Positions 13,196 to 22,748 of a DNA stretch of 32,814 nt are shown piece by piece. Location of the stretch: the NCBI GenBank assembly GCA_004298555.1, contig SCQM01000181.1, forward strand, positions 1 through 32,814. The letters run 5' to 3'. Made by a program: the position numbers and the translations under genes. The notes below the pieces were generated by a model. It saw only the letters and a list, made by a program, of their open reading frames with translations, was not told the origin of the DNA and made no database searches. Every line of letters starts with the position of its first letter. Within the stretch, counting starts at the first letter, position 1. The stretch comes from Actinomycetota bacterium. Lineage in GTDB: Bacteria; Actinomycetota; Acidimicrobiia; Acidimicrobiales; Acidimicrobiaceae.

Positions 13196-15913
13196 ATGGC
13201 AGAGGTGGCAAAGCTTTTAGTGTTGGACGGATTTTCATTGGCGTTCCGGGCCTTTTTTGCCCTGCCAGAGACGATGATAACTTCGTCGGGCCAGTATACG
13301 AACGCGATTCACGGGTTTACCCAGATGTTGCTGAATCTATTAAAGGATCATCAGCCGACGCATATAGTGGTTGCCTTTGATAGTCCCGGGCAGACCTTTA
13401 GAGACAAGCTAGCCGCCCAATACAAAGGTACGAGGAAGAAAACCCCTGAATCATTATTGTCGCAGCTTCCGCTGATCCAGCAAGTTGTTGAAAGTCTCGG
13501 AATCAAGGTGATTGAAGCAGCGGGTTTCGAAGCTGACGACGTGATCGCGACAATTGCCGAGTCAGCCAAGCTGGGGGAACTACCCACCATTGTCGTGACC
13601 GGTGACCGTGACAGCTTTCAGCTGGTTTCAGACCCGTATGTGCAGGTGCTCTACAACCGGCGAGGCGTGAGCGACTACGAATTGCTGGATTCCGAGGGAA
13701 TAGAGCGGAGAACCGGAGTCAAGCCTGAATCGTATCCTGAATACGCGGCTCTGAGGGGAGATCCGTCTGACAATATTCCCGGAGTTCCGGGAGTCGGCGA
13801 AAAGACTGCTGCAAAACTGATTAATGATTTTGGCTCAGTTGAGGAGATATTGAAGCACCTTGATGGTCTCCCACCAAAGCTCAAATCATCACTTGAAGAC
13901 TACCGCGACCAGTTGTCTATCAACGTTCAACTGACTCCATTGGTCCGTGACGTGCCCTTGGGGGTTGCGTTGGACGATCTGCAGCTAGGGCCATGGGATC
14001 CAATGGCAGCGAAGGATCTATTTCATTTTTTGGAGTTCACCCGTTTGTGGGAGCGAACTCTTGCCGTGTTCGGCCCGCGGATTTCTGCAGAGGCTGATGT
14101 CAGTGAGGGCAGCACTGAGAATAGTCGTGGCCTGATTTTGCCGGCGCAAATCAGGATGTCTAACCAGGCAAGCGATGCGAATGAATTTCTTGGTTCGCTG
14201 CGTGAGACTGCCGAGGCACTGTTTCTTGAGGTGCTATGGATCGGTTCTCCTGGCCGCTCGCTACCGCGGTCGCTAGCGCTGGCAAGCATGTCGGCGTCAG
14301 GCGAATTGCTTGTTCTTCTAATTCCTTCCGAGGTTCTTGGCCAACCGGGAGGGGCGCTTGAGATATTCCAGGCTCTTGCCAAAGCTCCCAAACCTCTTAG
14401 TGGTATCGGGTTGAAAGAAGTGCTTAGATGGGCCTACTCATATTTCGGCCTGGAATTTCCTATTGACGTCGACGGCGCTGTGTCCGGCTATCTGCTTGAC
14501 TCGTCTGCGTCGAGCTACGGGCTGGACTCACTTGCCGAGAAGTGGCTCGGCAGATCGTTCCAGGGATTCGCATCCAGCCCTGCAGGTCAAAAGGAGCCGC
14601 TCGGGCTTGATTCGGCTCAGGACGAAGCCTATCTTGCTTCCCGCATCCAGGCCTTGGTGAGCGTTATTTCAGCGATGTCATCGGCGCTAAAGGCCAAGGG
14701 GCTTGAGGATCTTTACGGCAAGATCGAGCGGCCTCTTATCACGGTCTTGGCCAAGATGGAGGCTCGCGGGATTATGGTCGACAAACTTTATCTTACGCAG
14801 TTACAGCGCGAGTTTGCCTTCGAGGCGGGGGCGCTTCAGAATGAGATTCAGCAAATCGCTGGTGGCTCTTTCAACGTCAATTCCACTCAGCAGCTCGGTA
14901 AGGTGCTGTTCGAAAAGCTGGGACTGCCCCCTCAAAAACGAACCAAGACTGGCTACTCCACCGATGCCCGCAGCCTAGAGCGCTTGGCAGGGATGCATCC
15001 GATTATTGGCAAGATCATGAGATATCGCGAAGTGGAAAAGCTTAGATCGACATACGGAGAAGGCCTGATTTCGGAGATCGCCGATGACGGCAGGATACAC
15101 GCGAGCTTTTCCCAGACTGTCGCGCGCACCGGCAGGCTCTCCTCCGACCACCCAAATCTCCATAACATCCCTATAAGGACCGAGGATGGCAGGCGTTTTC
15201 GCAATGCCTTTATTGCTCCGCCGGGCCGGAAACTGGTAATCGCCGATTACTCACAGATAGAGCTGCGTGTGATCGCGCATCTGTCAAAAGATCCTGGCTT
15301 AATTGAAGCCTTTGCCCAAGGGATTGACATCCACAGGCAGACCGCCAGCTACACCTTCGGGGTTCCCTTGGATGAGGTGACCCCTTCCCAGCGAAACAAG
15401 GCGAAAATGGTTGCCTATGGTCTGGCCTATGGCATGGAGGCCTACGGCTTGTCTCAGCGTCTTGGTATTTCAGTGGCTGAAGCCGACGCAATTCTTAAGG
15501 CCTTCTTTGCCGGGTTTCCAAAGGTGAACAGCTACATGAAGCAGACGGTCGACAAGGCGAGGATGGATGGCTTCACCACCACGGAGTTCGGCAGGGTCAG
15601 GCCTCTTCCCGAACTTTCGTCGAGCAATTTCCGGCTGAGAGAAGCTGCGGAACGCCAGGCTATGAATGCTGGGATTCAGGGATTGGCAGCAGATATTTTC
15701 AAGATCGCTCTTGTAAAGCTGGATGAGGAACTCGGCGCGTCTGACGGAGTGCTTGTGCTCCAGGTCCATGACGAAGTTCTAGTGGAATGTAGCGAAGCTG
15801 AAGTCGACGAAGTCGTATCTTTAGTGAAGCGTGTTCTTGAGGGGGCCGTGCAGCTGTCTGTGCCGCTTGAGGTGAATGTTTATAGCGGCAACAGCTGGGC
15901 AGACGCAAAATAA
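13196..15913 (+). CDS. polA: DNA polymerase I
   Basis: A 905-residue Pol I. The N-terminal 5' nuclease (about 5-290) shows VLDGFSLAFRAFFALP, VVAFDSPGQTFR, GFEADDVIA and GDPSDNIPGVPGVGEKTA. The middle domain (about 300-490) lacks the proofreading D-x-E motif (E-V-L occupies its place near residue 343), so 3'-5' exonuclease activity is not expected, as in mycobacterial and Taq enzymes. The polymerase domain carries motif A DYSQIELR (D684), the O-helix RNKAKMVAYGLAYG and motif C VHDE (H858, D859). Y741 replaces the E. coli F762, a change known to reduce discrimination against dideoxynucleotides. The gene follows pdtaR after 93 bp with no strong ribosome site. Confidence 0.97.
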   Translation: MAEVAKLLVLDGFSLAFRAFFALPETMITSSGQYTNAIHGFTQMLLNLLKDHQPTHIVVAFDSPGQTFRDKLAAQYKGTRKKTPESLLSQLPLIQQVVESLGIKVIEAAGFEADDVIATIAESAKLGELPTIVVTGDRDSFQLVSDPYVQVLYNRRGVSDYELLDSEGIERRTGVKPESYPEYAALRGDPSDNIPGVPGVGEKTAAKLINDFGSVEEILKHLDGLPPKLKSSLEDYRDQLSINVQLTPLVRDVPLGVALDDLQLGPWDPMAAKDLFHFLEFTRLWERTLAVFGPRISAEADVSEGSTENSRGLILPAQIRMSNQASDANEFLGSLRETAEALFLEVLWIGSPGRSLPRSLALASMSASGELLVLLIPSEVLGQPGGALEIFQALAKAPKPLSGIGLKEVLRWAYSYFGLEFPIDVDGAVSGYLLDSSASSYGLDSLAEKWLGRSFQGFASSPAGQKEPLGLDSAQDEAYLASRIQALVSVISAMSSALKAKGLEDLYGKIERPLITVLAKMEARGIMVDKLYLTQLQREFAFEAGALQNEIQQIAGGSFNVNSTQQLGKVLFEKLGLPPQKRTKTGYSTDARSLERLAGMHPIIGKIMRYREVEKLRSTYGEGLISEIADDGRIHASFSQTVARTGRLSSDHPNLHNIPIRTEDGRRFRNAFIAPPGRKLVIADYSQIELRVIAHLSKDPGLIEAFAQGIDIHRQTASYTFGVPLDEVTPSQRNKAKMVAYGLAYGMEAYGLSQRLGISVAEADAILKAFFAGFPKVNSYMKQTVDKARMDGFTTTEFGRVRPLPELSSSNFRLREAAERQAMNAGIQGLAADIFKIALVKLDEELGASDGVLVLQVHDEVLVECSEAEVDEVVSLVKRVLEGAVQLSVPLEVNVYSGNSWADAK

Positions 15914-15971
15914 CCAACTCAGGTATTTACCGGGTCAATTGATGTCTGTTTCTGGCATCAAAGTGCGGTGA

Positions 15972-16000
15972 TTGTCGCTAATGTATTTGGAATCTACACT
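15972..16000 (+). promoter_or_regulatory. Possible rpsA promoter
   Basis: TTGTCG (15972-15977), a 17-bp spacer and TACACT (15995-16000), each matching 4 of 6 consensus bases. Transcription would start near 16006, at the edge of the hairpin at 16000-16034. Tentative. Confidence 0.3.
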
Positions 16001-16034
16001 GTTAGATTTGGCCTTTTTTGTGGCCTGTCTAACA
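16000..16034 (+). other. Hairpin with T6 loop between polA and rpsA
   Basis: TGTTAGA (16000-16006) pairs with TCTAACA (16028-16034) and GGCC (16010-16013) with GGCC (16022-16025), with a small internal loop; the loop is TTTTTTGT. The T run is in the loop, not after the stem, so it is not a standard terminator. It lies 62 bp before the rpsA start. It may be a polA-rpsA boundary element or a leader structure. Confidence 0.45.
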
Positions 16035-16096
16035 AGAACTTGAGTTTTAGTCATGGGCTCAAGCGAGATTGTAAGAAAAGAAAGCGACCTAACTAA

Positions 16097-17518
16097 ATGT
16101 CCGAAACTACTAACACCCCTGATAACGATGTGGTCTCCTTGGCAGGCGAGGGGCTTCTCGAAGGGGAGTACATACCACGGGTGATCGTCTTCGATGATTT
16201 GGGGGACACATCCCTGGATGAGGCGATTGCCGGCACTATCGTCGAATTTGAAGACGGCGATCTCGTTTTTGGCAAGGTGGTGAAAGTTGATAAGGACGAG
16301 GTTCTCCTGGACATCGGATTCAAATCCGAAGGAGTCATTCCGGCACGCGAGCTTTCGATCCGTCACGATATAGACCCGTTTGAGGTTGTACAGCTTGGCG
16401 AAGAGATCGAGGCTTTGGTGCTTCAGAAGGAAGACAAGGAGGGCCGTTTAATACTCTCCAAGAAGCGCGCCCAGTATGAGCGCGCATGGGGAACTATCGA
16501 AGCGATTAAGAACGCGAATGGTGTCGTCAAGGGACCTGTTATCGAGGTCGTCAAGGGCGGCCTGATTGTGGATATTGGTCTCCGAGGATTCCTCCCGGCG
16601 TCCCTGGTCGAGCTCCGGCGCGTCCGTGATCTGCAACCCTATGTCGGCAAGGTTGTTGAGGCAAAGATTATCGAGCTTGACAAGAATCGGAACAACGTGG
16701 TTCTTTCCCGCCGGTCGTGGTTGGAAGAGACTCAGAAGGAGCAGCGCGAAGAATTTCTTGAGAACCTCAAGCCAGGTGAAGTCCGGCATGGTGTGGTTTC
16801 TTCCGTGGTCAATTTCGGTGTATTTGTAGACCTGGGCGGCATGGACGGATTGGTGCATGTCTCGGAACTTTCCTGGAAGCATGTGGATCATCCGTCATCA
16901 GTGGTCCAAGTCGGTGACGAGATCCAGGTTCTTGTGCTCGACGTTGATCTCGACAAAGAGCGAATTTCACTCTCACTTAAGGCGACCCAGAGCGATCCGT
17001 GGCAGGAATTCGCCAATGCCCACAAGGTCGGCGAACTGGTTTACGGGCGCGTCACCAAGCTGGTTCCATTTGGCTCATTTATCCAGGTTGGCGAGGGCAT
17101 AGAAGGTCTCGTGCACATTTCCGAGATGGCTGCCCATCACGTTGATCTCCCTGAGCAGGTAGTCCAGCCTGGCGAGGAGCTTTGGGTGAAGATAATTGAC
17201 ATCGACCTGCAGCGCCGCCGGATCTCCCTTTCTATAAAGCAAGCTGCGGAAGGTGGCGAGGTTGCCGCCGAGTACCGTGAGGCATTCGGTGAGCATGCCT
17301 ATGACGAAGAAGGCAATTACATCGGTCATATTGATTATTCCCTGGACTTCACGCCCGAAACAGAGGCTCAGGCAGCTTGGGCTGAATACGTAGCAGAGCA
17401 TGGCTTGGAAGTTCCTTCAGGCGGAGCCCCGTCTTTTGAAGAAACCCAGCAATCCGATGGGGCCGAAACAGCTGTCGACGCTGATTCAAAATCAACAGAA
17501 TCGGGAGATGCTCAGTAG
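16097..17518 (+). CDS. rpsA: 30S ribosomal protein S1
   Basis: A 473-residue S1 with four S1 (OB-fold) repeats at about 50-125, 137-210, 223-295 and 309-380, each with the G-x-V-x(10)-G hallmark (for example VVSSVVNFGVFVDLGGMDGLVHVSEL in the third) and closing in SLK/SIK-type segments. Four repeats and a flexible acidic/Ser-rich C-terminus match actinobacterial S1 (about 480) rather than the six-repeat E. coli form. It binds mRNA during initiation. The 183-bp space after polA holds a hairpin and possible promoter; the 3' end overlaps coaE by 11 bp. Confidence 0.97.
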   Translation: MSETTNTPDNDVVSLAGEGLLEGEYIPRVIVFDDLGDTSLDEAIAGTIVEFEDGDLVFGKVVKVDKDEVLLDIGFKSEGVIPARELSIRHDIDPFEVVQLGEEIEALVLQKEDKEGRLILSKKRAQYERAWGTIEAIKNANGVVKGPVIEVVKGGLIVDIGLRGFLPASLVELRRVRDLQPYVGKVVEAKIIELDKNRNNVVLSRRSWLEETQKEQREEFLENLKPGEVRHGVVSSVVNFGVFVDLGGMDGLVHVSELSWKHVDHPSSVVQVGDEIQVLVLDVDLDKERISLSLKATQSDPWQEFANAHKVGELVYGRVTKLVPFGSFIQVGEGIEGLVHISEMAAHHVDLPEQVVQPGEELWVKIIDIDLQRRRISLSIKQAAEGGEVAAEYREAFGEHAYDEEGNYIGHIDYSLDFTPETEAQAAWAEYVAEHGLEVPSGGAPSFEETQQSDGAETAVDADSKSTESGDAQ

Positions 17519-18134
17519 CACCGCGCCGGCACCGATCGTTGGCCTGACCGGTGGAATCGGTTCTGGGAAGAGCACGGTATCTCAAAAGCTGGCTGAGCTA
17601 GGTGCCTGTGTAATTGATTCTGACATCATTGCCCGGGAGGTAGTGGCAAAGGGGTCAAAGGGCCTTGCGATGGTGGTGGAAAGATTTGGGGAGCTTGTGC
17701 TGGCTAACGATGGTTCTTTGGACAGAGCCAAATTAGCCAGCACGGTGTTTTCCGATCCGGCAGCGCTAGGCAACTTGAACGGCATACTCCATCCGCTAAT
17801 TGAAGCGGAAACCAAGGAGCAGGTCATAGAGTGCATATCTTGTGGGAAAATTCCAGTGATCATTGTGATCCCGCTTCTTTTCGAGACTAATGCCGCTAAG
17901 CGCTACGGCCTGAGCAAGGTGATTGTCGTGGATCTTCCCGAAGACCAGGCGGTCCAACGTGTTGTTGCATCCCGGGATATGTCAGAGGAAGAGGTTCGCA
18001 GCAGAATAGCAGCTCAGGCTAGCCGTCAGGAGCGGCTTGCAGGTGCTGATTACGTGATAGACAATTCGGTTGACCCAGAGACCCTGCAGCAGCAGGTGAT
18101 TGATCTGTGGAAGGAACTGAAAACAATATATTGA
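17508..18134 (+). CDS. coaE: Dephospho-CoA kinase
   Basis: A 208-residue kinase for the last step of coenzyme A synthesis, phosphorylating the 3'-OH of dephospho-CoA. P-loop GGIGSGKS (15-22) follows the family-typical IVGLTG; DSDIIAREVV (about 38-47) binds substrate; HPLIEAE and VIVIPLLFE are conserved blocks; the lid region carries ARxSRQERL-like AQASRQERLAGADYVIDN. A longer in-frame reading upstream (from 17400) only shadows rpsA; ATG 17508 gives the normal length of about 200. Overlap with the rpsA end suggests cotranscription, as in mycobacteria. No bifunctional C-terminal GrpB-like extension is present. Confidence 0.95.
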   Translation: MLSSTAPAPIVGLTGGIGSGKSTVSQKLAELGACVIDSDIIAREVVAKGSKGLAMVVERFGELVLANDGSLDRAKLASTVFSDPAALGNLNGILHPLIEAETKEQVIECISCGKIPVIIVIPLLFETNAAKRYGLSKVIVVDLPEDQAVQRVVASRDMSEEEVRSRIAAQASRQERLAGADYVIDNSVDPETLQQQVIDLWKELKTIY

Positions 18135-18153
18135 GAACTCTTAGAGTGGTTAT

Positions 18154-20169
18154 GTGAGTAAGTTCGAAGTCATAGCTCCATATGCTCCGGCCGGAGATCA
18201 ACCACAGGCAATCAAGAGGCTTTCCGAAGGCATCAAAAGCGGTCAGAGATTCCAAACTTTGCTGGGCATCACTGGCTCAGGGAAGAGTGCCACAATTGCC
18301 TGGACTATCGAGGCTGTCCAAAAGCCGACGCTTGTAATAGCACCAAATAAATCTCTCGCCGCGCAGCTTGCCTCGGAATTCCGGGACTTTTTTCCAAACA
18401 ACAGAGTTGAGTACTTTGTTTCCTACTACGACTATTACCAGCCGGAAGCTTATATACCAAGTTCGGATACTTTTATCGAGAAGGACTCTTCAGTAAATGA
18501 CGAGATCGATCGGCTTCGGCACTCTGCGACTTCGGCCCTTCTCACTAGACGCGACGTTATCGTTGTTGCTTCAGTATCTTGCATATATGGACTTGGCTCA
18601 CCCAGCGAGTACCTGGATAAGCTGCAATTCTTTCGCGTCGGCGAAAGCTACAATCTGCGCGAGGTTCTGCGCAAACTGGTCGACATGCAATATGAACGCA
18701 ACGATTTGAACCTAGTCAGAGGAAAGTTTCGCGTCAGGGGGGATACCCTTGAAATACATCCTTCATACGAAGAAATGGCATTTCGGATCGAGATGTTCGG
18801 CGACGAGGTAGAACGAATTGCCAAGGTGGACACGCTCACTGGGGAGCAGCACCAGGTTCTGGATGAGTTGGCAGTCTTTCCGGCTACCCATTATGTTGCA
18901 GGCGACGAGACAATAAAAAGAGCTATCAACTCTATCCGGGAAGAGCTGGAGGTTCGTCTCAGCGAGCTAGAGGGTAGCGGGAGGATACTTGAGGCCCAGA
19001 GGCTGCGGATGCGCACCCAATTTGATTTGGAAATGCTGGCGGAGGTGGGATTCTGTCACGGCATTGAGAATTACTCGCGGCATCTCGACGGCAGGCGGCC
19101 CGGTGAGGCCCCTTTTACGCTCCTAGATTACTTTCCAGATGATTTTCTGATGGTGATCGACGAATCGCACGTTGCCGTGCCGCAGATCCATGGCCAGTAT
19201 TCAGGTGACAGATCGCGCAAGGAGACGCTGGTTGAACATGGTTTTCGCCTGCCGTCAGCCCTTGACAACAGACCGCTTAGGTTTGACGAGTTTTATGACA
19301 GGATTCATCAAGCCATATTCATGTCGGCCACCCCGTCTCCGTATGAGATTTCTCAATCTTCGCAGGTCGTGGAGCAGATAATCCGTCCAACCGGCCTATT
19401 GGATCCAAAGGTCCAGGTTCGTCCTACCAAAGGCCAGATTGATGATCTGATTTCGGAGATCCATGAACGAATTGCTGTTGGAGAAAGAATACTAATAACC
19501 ACGTTGACAAAGAAGATGTCCGAGGATCTGGCGGAGTATCTCGTGGAACTTGGCCTTAGGGTACGCTATCTCCACTCGAACATTGAAACTTTAGAGAGGA
19601 TCGAAATTCTCAGGGACCTTCGGCTTGGAGATTTTGATGTTCTCGTTGGAATCAACCTGTTAAGGGAGGGCCTTGACCTGCCTGAAGTATCTTTGGTCGC
19701 GATACTTGACGCCGACAAGGAAGGCTTTCTTCGTTCTGAAACCTCGCTTATCCAAACCATTGGACGGGCTGCAAGGAATGTTTCGGGATTCGTGATCCTC
19801 TACGCCGATACGGTCACCAAGTCCATGAAGCGGGCAATTTCCGAGACGGAGAGACGCCGCGGCATCCAGCAGGCATACAACGAGGAGCATGGTATTTCTC
19901 CGCAGACGATTCGCAAAGCTGTGTCAGATATTCTTGATCAGCTCAGGTCAGGTAGCAAGTCTGTGGTGCCCAACGCCTCGAGACGCTCACGAAAGCGCGA
20001 TCGGGAGCTTGATGTTTCCGCGCTCGGACTGGATGAGCTTGTTTCACTTATTCAGACATTGGAGGAGGAGATGTATAAGGCCTCTGCGGACCTGAGGTTT
20101 GAATATGCGGCCAGGATTAGAGATGAAATTAAGGATTTGGAAAATCAGCTTAAAGATGCAAAAGGCTAA
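18154..20169 (+). CDS. uvrB: Excinuclease ABC subunit B
   Basis: A 671-residue UvrB, the damage-verifying helicase-like subunit of nucleotide excision repair. Walker A GITGSGKS (38-45), the beta-hairpin region around [13 protein letters not shown]-like [19 protein letters not shown], Walker B VIDESH, motif [10 protein letters not shown], and a C-terminal UVR domain (about 628-665) with [13 protein letters not shown] that contacts UvrC. Length fits the family (about 670-700). GTG start 19 bp after coaE; no strong ribosome site. Together with uvrA and uvrC at the right end all three excinuclease genes are in the window. Confidence 0.97.
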   Translation: MSKFEVIAPYAPAGDQPQAIKRLSEGIKSGQRFQTLLGITGSGKSATIAWTIEAVQKPTLVIAPNKSLAAQLASEFRDFFPNNRVEYFVSYYDYYQPEAYIPSSDTFIEKDSSVNDEIDRLRHSATSALLTRRDVIVVASVSCIYGLGSPSEYLDKLQFFRVGESYNLREVLRKLVDMQYERNDLNLVRGKFRVRGDTLEIHPSYEEMAFRIEMFGDEVERIAKVDTLTGEQHQVLDELAVFPATHYVAGDETIKRAINSIREELEVRLSELEGSGRILEAQRLRMRTQFDLEMLAEVGFCHGIENYSRHLDGRRPGEAPFTLLDYFPDDFLMVIDESHVAVPQIHGQYSGDRSRKETLVEHGFRLPSALDNRPLRFDEFYDRIHQAIFMSATPSPYEISQSSQVVEQIIRPTGLLDPKVQVRPTKGQIDDLISEIHERIAVGERILITTLTKKMSEDLAEYLVELGLRVRYLHSNIETLERIEILRDLRLGDFDVLVGINLLREGLDLPEVSLVAILDADKEGFLRSETSLIQTIGRAARNVSGFVILYADTVTKSMKRAISETERRRGIQQAYNEEHGISPQTIRKAVSDILDQLRSGSKSVVPNASRRSRKRDRELDVSALGLDELVSLIQTLEEEMYKASADLRFEYAARIRDEIKDLENQLKDAKG

Positions 20170-20199
20170 AGAGCCGTCGGGCTCAGTTCAGGGGGCGAT

Positions 20200-20841
20200 G
20201 TGGATATCAAAGTGACGTACCTGCCACGCCTGGATTCGGCGGTCGGCACCGGTGCCGATGCCAATGAGGATCATCCCATGCGCAAAGTTACCCGCCAGGT
20301 CGCTTTCGATCCGGGCGGGTGGACTTCAGACCGGGCACAAAAGGTAGCTAAGCTCTTCGACGAGTTGGCCGGGACTTGGAAGGACAAGGATTTCAATTCC
20401 CGGATTCTGCCAGTCGTCGATGCCATGGCACGCGGAGGCATAAAGCCTGGTGGCATCGGTATCGAGCTCGGTTGTGGCACCGGTGCTTATTCGTCTACGC
20501 TATCCGACTATTTCGATGCATTGCTTTGCATAGATATAAGCTTTGAAATGCTGGCCAACTCGGCCCAGTCGAGTGGCTTTCGAATCCGTGGGGACGGAGC
20601 AACGCTGCCGGTTCGAGACCGAACGGTTGACGGTTTGTTCTGCATAAATACGCTGTTATTCCCTGCGGAGGTGGACAGGATATTGACTGAAAATGGTTAT
20701 CTGGTATGGGTGAGTTCGAGTGGCAATCAGACTCCGATTTACTTGTCTCCTGCAGAGGTGTTCGCCGCTCTTGAACGAAAATTCACTGGGGTGTCCTCCG
20801 AAGCCGGACCGGGAACCTGGACGGTATTCCGGCGGAGGTGA
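20200..20841 (+). CDS. Class I SAM-dependent methyltransferase
   Basis: A 213-residue protein with SAM motif I IELGCGTGAYSS (about 88-99), an acidic motif II end LCIDIS (about 109-114), and a post-motif DGLFCINTLLFP where methyltransferases usually have the motif IV acidic residue. This is the type 11 (UbiE-like) fold; substrate unknown. GTG 20200 has AGGGGG just upstream, but an internal ATG at 20278, also with a plausible GAGG, would shorten it to 187 residues; the segment before it looks poorly structured. It lies 30 bp after uvrB and 3 bp before the DUF167 gene, so it is in the same probable transcript. Confidence 0.82.
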   Translation: MDIKVTYLPRLDSAVGTGADANEDHPMRKVTRQVAFDPGGWTSDRAQKVAKLFDELAGTWKDKDFNSRILPVVDAMARGGIKPGGIGIELGCGTGAYSSTLSDYFDALLCIDISFEMLANSAQSSGFRIRGDGATLPVRDRTVDGLFCINTLLFPAEVDRILTENGYLVWVSSSGNQTPIYLSPAEVFAALERKFTGVSSEAGPGTWTVFRRR

Positions 20842-20844
20842 GAA

Positions 20845-21120
20845 TTGCTCATTGACATCAGGGTATTGCCTAGATCTTCACGTAATGAGGTGCTGATCAG
20901 GAATGGAAAGCTAACAATAGCTGTGACGAGTCCTCCGGAAGCTGGCAAAGCCACAGCGGCTGCCATTGAGGCCATTGCCAAGTGGTTGCATATCGGATCG
21001 TCGCGGTTGGCGCTTGTATCAGGGAAGTCATCAAGAAATAAGCGCATCTCGATACCTGATGACCTTGAGGTGCGTTTTCACCAGCAATTGTTGGAGCTTA
21101 GGGACCGCCTTGGGAAATGA
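20845..21120 (+). CDS. DUF167 / YggU family protein
   Basis: A 91-residue protein of the DUF167 family (E. coli YggU). The pattern is typical: I-x-V-x-P-x(1,2)-S-x(2)-N/E (here RVLPRSSRNEV), LTIAVTSPPEAGKATAAAIEAIAKWL, where family members have V-x-APPxxGKAN-xxL-xxxLA-x-x-L, then LVSGKSSRNKRISI. Function of the family is unknown. TTG start with GGAGG (20834-20838), which sits inside the methyltransferase 3' end, indicates translation coupling. Confidence 0.9.
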   Translation: MLIDIRVLPRSSRNEVLIRNGKLTIAVTSPPEAGKATAAAIEAIAKWLHIGSSRLALVSGKSSRNKRISIPDDLEVRFHQQLLELRDRLGK

Positions 21121-21192
21121 ACGGCCCGTCGTGCAGGGGCGGAGCCCAAGCCTGACATCCTGAATCGGTTTGTACTTGCCGTCGTGTCCGTT

Positions 21193-21221
21193 TTGACGTG
21201 GAGGGATCGAGGGCGTAGTGT
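21193..21221 (+). promoter_or_regulatory. Candidate promoter of the UbiD gene
   Basis: TTGACG (21193-21198), a 17-bp spacer and TAGTGT (21216-21221). The -35 matches 5 of 6, the -10 only 3 of 6. The predicted start near 21228 falls in the inverted repeat at 21226-21250. Confidence 0.35.
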
Positions 21222-21225
21222 CAGT

Positions 21226-21250
21226 TCTTGATCGTGCGTTCGGATCAAGA
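21226..21250. promoter_or_regulatory. Inverted repeat ahead of the UbiD gene, candidate operator or 5' hairpin
   Basis: TCTTGATC (21226-21233) and GATCAAGA (21243-21250) are perfect complements around a 9-bp centre. It overlaps the predicted transcription start and ends one base before the G-rich ribosome site, so protein binding or RNA folding could control expression. Confidence 0.45.
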
Positions 21251-21260
21251 GGGGGGTCTC

Positions 21261-22748
21261 ATGAGCATTTCAAAGGCAGACATAAAAGGACTGAGCGATG
21301 AGCTGACGAAGGGTGCAGATAGCGGCCTTCGTGACTGGCTCGGATTGATCGATGGATTGGGCCAGCTGCGCCGCGTGTCGGGAGCGGATGCGGACAGCGA
21401 AATTGGTGCTGCGGCTGATGTGCTTCAACAGGTTGCCGGTGCGCCTGCAGCGATATTTGACCGGATTCCCGGGTACAATCCCGAGTTCCGCGTGTTAGTG
21501 AACAGCTTCGGACACACAGACAGAATTGCACTCACTTTGGGATTGCCGCTCGGGTTGAGCAAGGTTGCGCTGAGTGATGTTTGGCGTGAAAAGATCCGTA
21601 CTCTGAAATATATCCCGCCAAAGTTTGTAAAGGATGGCCCAATTTTTGAAAACGTTGTGCGTGGTAATGACATTGACCTGACGATGTTTCCAGCCCCTAA
21701 GTGGCATTCGCTAGACGGAGGCCGATACATCGGTACGGGGTCATTTGACGTGACACGCGATCCCGATGATGGCTGGGTGAACCTGGGGACCTACAGGGTC
21801 ATGGTTCACGACAGCCAAAATCTGGGCTATTACATATCGCCAGGCAAGCACGGACGGATGCATCGGCAGAAATATTTTGAGCGTGGAGAGCGCTGTCCAG
21901 TGGCAATGGTTTTCGGAAGTGACCCGCTTCAATTCCTAGCTTCATCTACCGAAATACCACTTGGGGTATGCGAATACGACTGGGTTGGAGGCGTTCGCGG
22001 ACGGGCTGTGGACGTGATAGAAGGTCCGGTGACAGGTCTACCGATCCCGGCTGACGCGGAAATTGTGGTAGAGGGATTTGCAAGCTCGGAAGATCTTCGA
22101 GTTGAGGGGCCCTTTGGAGAATGGACTGGCTACTATGGTTCGTCAAGCCGCGTCGAGCCTGTTCTCCACGTAGAGGCACTCTACTACCGGAATCAGCCAA
22201 TTCTCGTCGGAGCACCCCCTGGACAGCCTCCTGATGAACTATCGCGCTACCGGGCGGTGCTTCGATCTGCGCTCCTTCGCGACGAGCTCGACAGAGCTGG
22301 TATCCCTGACGTAGCTGGCGCCTGGCAGCACGAAGTCGGCGGATCGCGCCTTTTTACGGTAGTTGCGATAAATCAGCGTTATCCGGGCCATTCGAGGGAA
22401 GTTCTTCATCTGGCCTCGCAGAGCCGTTCTGCCGCGTACATGGGCCGCTACACCATTGTCGTTGACGACGATATTGATCCGTCGAACCTCGAGGAGGTCA
22501 TGTGGGCCGTGTGCACCCGCAGCGATCCGGCAACTTCAATCGACGTGGTGAAGAGGGCATGGAGCAGCAATTTGGATCCACGCCTTGCCCCGGAAGAAAA
22601 GGCAATTGGCAATTTTGTCAGCTCACGCGCATTGATAGACGCAACTCGGCCGTGGGAATGGCGGGACAAGTTTCCACCAGTCAACGTTCCCTCTCGCGAC
22701 GTTCGGGAGGCTTCCCGAAATAAATGGGCCTACTTACTTCAGGGATAG
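21261..22748 (+). CDS. UbiD-family (prenylated-FMN) decarboxylase
   Basis: A 495-residue UbiD-type enzyme that would decarboxylate, or in reverse carboxylate, an aromatic or unsaturated acid using prenylated FMN. The prFMN/metal-binding region appears as NLGTYRVMVHD (about 172-182) and SPGKHGRMH with later DPLQFLASS; the acid/base region is VEGPFGEWTGYYG (about 285-297), equivalent to EGPFGD/E-x-TGYY of the family. Start ATG 21261 follows a run of G residues (21251-21256); a TTG reading at 21228 lies within the inverted repeat and is rejected. No UbiX prenyltransferase gene is in the window, so the cofactor must come from elsewhere. Context suggests a hydroxybenzoate-type substrate. Confidence 0.9.
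   Translation: MSISKADIKGLSDELTKGADSGLRDWLGLIDGLGQLRRVSGADADSEIGAAADVLQQVAGAPAAIFDRIPGYNPEFRVLVNSFGHTDRIALTLGLPLGLSKVALSDVWREKIRTLKYIPPKFVKDGPIFENVVRGNDIDLTMFPAPKWHSLDGGRYIGTGSFDVTRDPDDGWVNLGTYRVMVHDSQNLGYYISPGKHGRMHRQKYFERGERCPVAMVFGSDPLQFLASSTEIPLGVCEYDWVGGVRGRAVDVIEGPVTGLPIPADAEIVVEGFASSEDLRVEGPFGEWTGYYGSSSRVEPVLHVEALYYRNQPILVGAPPGQPPDELSRYRAVLRSALLRDELDRAGIPDVAGAWQHEVGGSRLFTVVAINQRYPGHSREVLHLASQSRSAAYMGRYTIVVDDDIDPSNLEEVMWAVCTRSDPATSIDVVKRAWSSNLDPRLAPEEKAIGNFVSSRALIDATRPWEWRDKFPPVNVPSRDVREASRNKWAYLLQG

Noticed and set aside
17400-17507. In-frame upstream extension of coaE from 17400
   Set aside because: It overlaps the rpsA coding end in another frame, has no kinase similarity and would make CoaE unusually long.
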